Positions 60,715-64,000 of a stretch of DNA of 64,000 nt are shown piece by piece. Every line of letters begins with the position of its first letter. The first letter of the stretch is position 1. Under the pieces are notes generated by a model, which saw nothing but the letters and a program-made list of their open reading frames with translations, was not told the DNA's origin and did no database searches. This stretch comes from Macquaria australasica (taxonomy: Eukaryota > Chordata > Actinopteri > Centrarchiformes > Percichthyidae): positions 868,001-932,000 of the forward strand of contig SEMN01000089.1 of the NCBI GenBank assembly GCA_005408345.1. The letters are read 5' to 3'. The position numbers and the translations under genes were made by a program.

Positions 60715-61435
60715 CTCAGAAAGAGGAGGTTATTATGGGAAAAGGCAGCATAAATCACCTTCAGCTGACCACTAACTAGCAAAGGCATTTAACCATCTTT
60801 CATCGTTCTCTTCAAATGCGACCAAAGTAATCAACCTGACTCACTGTAGAACCACTAAAGATGGAAAGCTCTCCCTCTGTCGTTCTGTTACCAGCATCCC
60901 ACTTTTCAACCCTGTCTGCCCTCGCTGAAAACCCCGCTGTCAGCGTTTTGATAGACACACACACACAAAGACACACAAACACGCAGGGCGCAGATCGTCT
61001 CCAGATGTCTAATTGGAGAGAGACATAAATAGGGTAACAATGGCGAACGGGAGAGTCACGAAGTCAAGCTGTATCAGATGAGAAGCTCGTGGCAGTCTGT
61101 CTGTATGAATTGACGATTACTGCCACACGCATTCATTCAAATGCACAAGCACGCTCACTGTAAGGTTCGACTTGCTTGAGTCCTACATTTAATATACAGT
61201 CAGTGGTGTAGGAGGTAATCTAATCCTGGGAATAGTCCAGTAGAAGTGCGGCTTGTTGCATTACTATTGAATTCAGTATCAAAAGCAAAGGCATTTATTT
61301 TAGGTTTTAAAAATGTAAAATCTCTTTTCGATGGCCCCTAAATTTTCTATCTATCTACTGTACAGTAGTTGTTCTCTTTGTTAGTTCATTTGAAATTTGA
61401 GGATAAATCACATACTATATACTATAATTTTAGTG

Positions 61436-61439
<4 letters not shown>
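60710..61439. other. Unannotated non-coding stretch
   Basis: No gene or named element. CAGTGGTGTAGGAGGTA near 61200 is reminiscent of a repeat terminus but the sequence after it does not follow. Confidence 0.5.

Positions 61440-61496
<57 letters not shown>
61440..61496. repeat. (TA)28 microsatellite
   Basis: Uninterrupted TA array of about 57 bp, equal in length to the one at 37165. Confidence 0.97.
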
Positions 61497-61500
<4 letters not shown>

Positions 61501-63482
61501 TCATAAAATAAAAATGAAAAGTAGGCTGACGACAAAATTCTACCTATGCACTGTACTTTAAAGCACCTGAAGACTTGGTTTCAAATCTTATGTATTTCTC
61601 TGTAACCTTAAATCTTCATGACTAAATATGCAACAATTATTTGTTTATTATTTGTTAAGAGTTTTACTCTTCAAAACTTCTGCTTTATCAAGACTTTGCG
61701 GGTGTGGCTTCATCACATGGTTGACACATCACAACTATCATCACGTGCTGATTCAAATGTTGCTAAATCCTGATTGGTGCTCAGACGTAGGGCTACGTGA
61801 TGTCACGCACCCACTTCAAACCAGTAAAAAAAGCACAGAAATATCTCAGGTGAAATAACCAAAACTTTTCCAACTCCAAACAAAAATATTTTTGTGCATT
61901 TACAGCGACATCGCTCATAGTGAGAAGCTCATTGAGAAAATGTAGTTTTTAGGGCCTTTAAAAACTGTAATCAAGCATCTACACTTGTCCAAACTATATC
62001 TGCAAAAGTCTTTAAATATGCAAATAGGATTGGAATATATATAATATGGAGCCTTTCAATTTTATGTATGGGAATGACGATTACTCTCTCTTATTTTAAC
62101 CCTATCTCTTACAGTAAAAGTGTAAAACCTCCTGCCTATGCACCTGTATTATATATGTTTGTATCATGTATTGTTGTGGTTGCTTATTGCTATTACAGAA
62201 ATTGCACACTCATACAATTGCACACACATGACCATACAAAGACACTGAACCACAGCCTGTGGGTGTTGGTGAAGATTGTGCAGGGGTCAGTGTGAGGGGT
62301 TGTCTCTGGGACCAGCCGGCTAACGTCGCAGGGAGGTTCTCACAGATGGTATCTCGATGGGAGACAATGAACTCTCCCAATGCTCTCCATTACAGCCCAA
62401 CATGGCTGGATTTTCTCTGCCCATGTCAGACTCCCTCCTATTAAATGTGATTACAAATGGTTGCAGCTTTTAAAGGCCTCCTCCCAGAGACCTCATCACC
62501 CCATTCAGATTTCTATGAAAACAATCTGCCAGACAAAACCAGTCGATGTAGGACTGAGCTGTGAGTCTGCCGATGCACAGCTGGGCCTTTTTTAAAGGGC
62601 AGGGCAAGACTGACGATGACAACAGACAAAGTTACAGTCACAGTGGACTGTGGCTAAGGGAAACAATAGCACTGGTGTCAGGTAGAGGTGAACAGTGCTA
62701 CTAGGTGTCAGTTCATTTGATTGTGAAATCTAATAGCAAATCTCATATATCCTCATATGAAGTTGGATCGCACCATAATTTGGCTATTGGGTCGAGTCAC
62801 TTTATGGAGCTGAATCGACTGTTGTAACATGCTCCAGCTGAATTTCCCTTTTAGCTCAGTAACACCCAACAACATGCCAGCCTGCTTTTAAATGTGGGTC
62901 ATGTCCAGTGAAAAACAGGAGAACTGACAACCACATGGAGGTGGGAAGAAGTGATGGATGAATGAAATAAAGGAGAGGCACGTGGGTAATGAGAGCGGGA
63001 TGTTTTCTGACAGGCAGACGGAGAGAAAGAAAGACAGAAGTTGAGGACAGATGAAGACAGACCTCTTCCTTTGTCCCTGACGTGGCGAGACGAATAAAAA
63101 GAGTGAGAGAAAGGACAGACAACCTTGCCAGCTGAAAGTCATCTGGAAAACGTTTTGAGAGAACAGACCGCTATCGCATATCACATGTTTGTCTCATCAT
63201 TATCCTCCCTGGATGAGAATGAAAAGAATTCCTGCGACTACCGTGGCCTGTTAAATGAGAGTAGCTTTGGTGGCGCTCCAAAGCAGGGACCCCTTGTTAA
63301 TCTTTCGTTTATTGACAACAGGTGCTGGGGTGGGAGAGGCTTATTAGTGGTACGGCTTTGTAAATCCTGTTTGTATATGAGCTTGAACTCTTTGTGGGAC
63401 ATGATATGTACTGTAAATATGATGGTATTCCACCTGAGATATAGTAGAGAATAGCAGAACAGCAACTAGCAGAACTGTAAAG
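61497..63482. other. Unannotated non-coding stretch
   Basis: No gene or named element recognised. Confidence 0.5.
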
Positions 63483-63662
63483 TGACAAATCAACTGATCA
63501 TTTAGCCACTAAAATATCGGAAAGTGAAAAATGCGTATCACAATTTCCTAGAGCCCAAGATGATGTTTTCAAATGGCTTGTTTTGTCAAACCAACAGTCC
63601 AAAACCCGAAGATATTCAGTTTACAATGATAGGAAACAGAAAAGCAGCAAATCCTCACATAT
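63483..63662 (+). mobile_element. Teleost interspersed repeat copy
   Basis: GTGAAAAATGCGTATCACAA, TTTCCTAGAGCCCAAGATG, GGCTTGTTTTGTCAAACCAA, CAGTCCAAAACCCGAAGATA and AGCAGCAAATCCTCACAT follow, in order and with few differences, a widespread percomorph repeat. It is interrupted after about 63662 and does not continue into its usual AATCGATTA end. No coding capacity. Confidence 0.8.
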
Positions 63663-63674
63663 GAGAACATATAT

Positions 63675-63792
63675 TCAGGGTTTGTAAATAGTCTTGAAAG
63701 TTTGGAAATTGCTTAATTTTAACTGTTATACTTTCAAGGTTAGGAAAATGCTTGAATTTGAATATACACCTTGAAAAATGCTTGATTTTACA
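63675..63792 (+). mobile_element. Second interspersed repeat remnant at right edge
   Basis: GTCTTGAAAGTTTGGAAATT, GGAAAATGCTTGAATTTGAA and CCTTGAAAAATGCTTGATTT show the repeated CTTGAA/GCTTGA pattern of a fish repeat. It directly follows the previous element, so one may have inserted into the other. Confidence 0.5.
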
Positions 63793-64000
63793 ACATAATC
63801 TGGTGTTTCTTCTACACAATCACTCAAGGAAACCAAAAATATTTTAATATTTGAAATGAAATGATCCCGTTGTCATATTTGTTTTCTCTCTCCTGGCATT
63901 TATAGTAACAATTTAGATGTGATGATAAAGGCTTCAACTCTTAAAAAGCTGTACGACCCCTGTATATTAGAACACTATGGGCCCTGAAGTCAAGGCTGTC
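63793..64000. other. Right edge, nothing recognised
   Basis: AT-rich complex sequence. No gene or element recognised before the window ends. Confidence 0.5.

Noticed and set aside
61200..61260. Second copy of the 54.5-kb repeat starting with CAGTGGTGTAGG
   Set aside because: Only the first dozen bases are similar; the expected following text is absent.
1..64000. CRISPR arrays, bacterial operons, phage genes or rRNA
   Set aside because: No direct repeats with spacers, no compact coding, no ribosome binding sites; repeat content is that of a fish nuclear genome.

Overview
This 64 kb window looks like non-coding nuclear DNA from a ray-finned fish, most likely a percomorph teleost. The main evidence is the repeat content. 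Long (CA)n/(GT)n arrays are very frequent, about 1.2 kb in total. There are also many decayed copies of interspersed families that I know from percomorph genomes: the GCTAAGCTAAGCTAAC element, the 'pale-core' element near 54.5 kb, the 'interrupted LINE 3-prime end' near 45.7 kb, and others. These family assignments come from general familiarity and no database search was run. The species is not determinable from the sequence alone.

I find no protein-coding gene I can name, and no rRNA, tRNA, CRISPR array or bacterial-type operon. None of the open frames shows a recognisable domain, apart from two pieces of non-LTR retrotransposon reverse transcriptase: the GVPQG motif at 42.6 kb and a C-terminal tail at 37.6 kb. 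Many of the longer open frames are translations of dinucleotide arrays (CVCVCV or HTHTHT). The window is therefore best read as intergenic DNA, or the inside of one or more very long introns. Four short stretches with splice-like borders are listed as weak exon candidates only.

Layout. 0-10 kb: mostly unique sequence, with a 170-bp pyrimidine tract at 3.7 kb and a small inverted-repeat element at 8.4 kb. 10-21 kb: (GA), (CA) and (GT) arrays, a LINE-like 3-prime tail at 14.8 kb, a repeat at 15.9 kb and two RFX-type X-boxes at 16.8-17.0 kb. 21-34 kb: a dense microsatellite cluster at 25.5-26.4 kb and a 0.5-kb interspersed element at 32.9-33.4 kb. 34-46 kb: a degenerate ~22-bp tandem repeat at 35.6 kb, a second copy of the 8.4-kb element at 36.5 kb, a LINE 3-prime end fused to tetranucleotide arrays at 37.5 kb, a (GCGT)n array at 38.4 kb, an RT fragment at 42.6 kb and another X-box at 43.6 kb. 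46-64 kb: nested repeat remnants at 45.7-46.1, 51.0-51.4, 53.2-54.7 and 55.8 kb, the two longest (GT) arrays at 55.3 and 57.0 kb, a 57-bp (TA) array at 61.4 kb and two more interspersed remnants at the right edge.

No undescribed biological system is evident. The most concrete non-trivial structures are the two copies of one inverted-repeat element (8.4 and 36.5 kb), the ~22-bp degenerate minisatellite (35.6 kb), the RFX X-box matches, and the microsatellites growing out of a retrotransposon tail.
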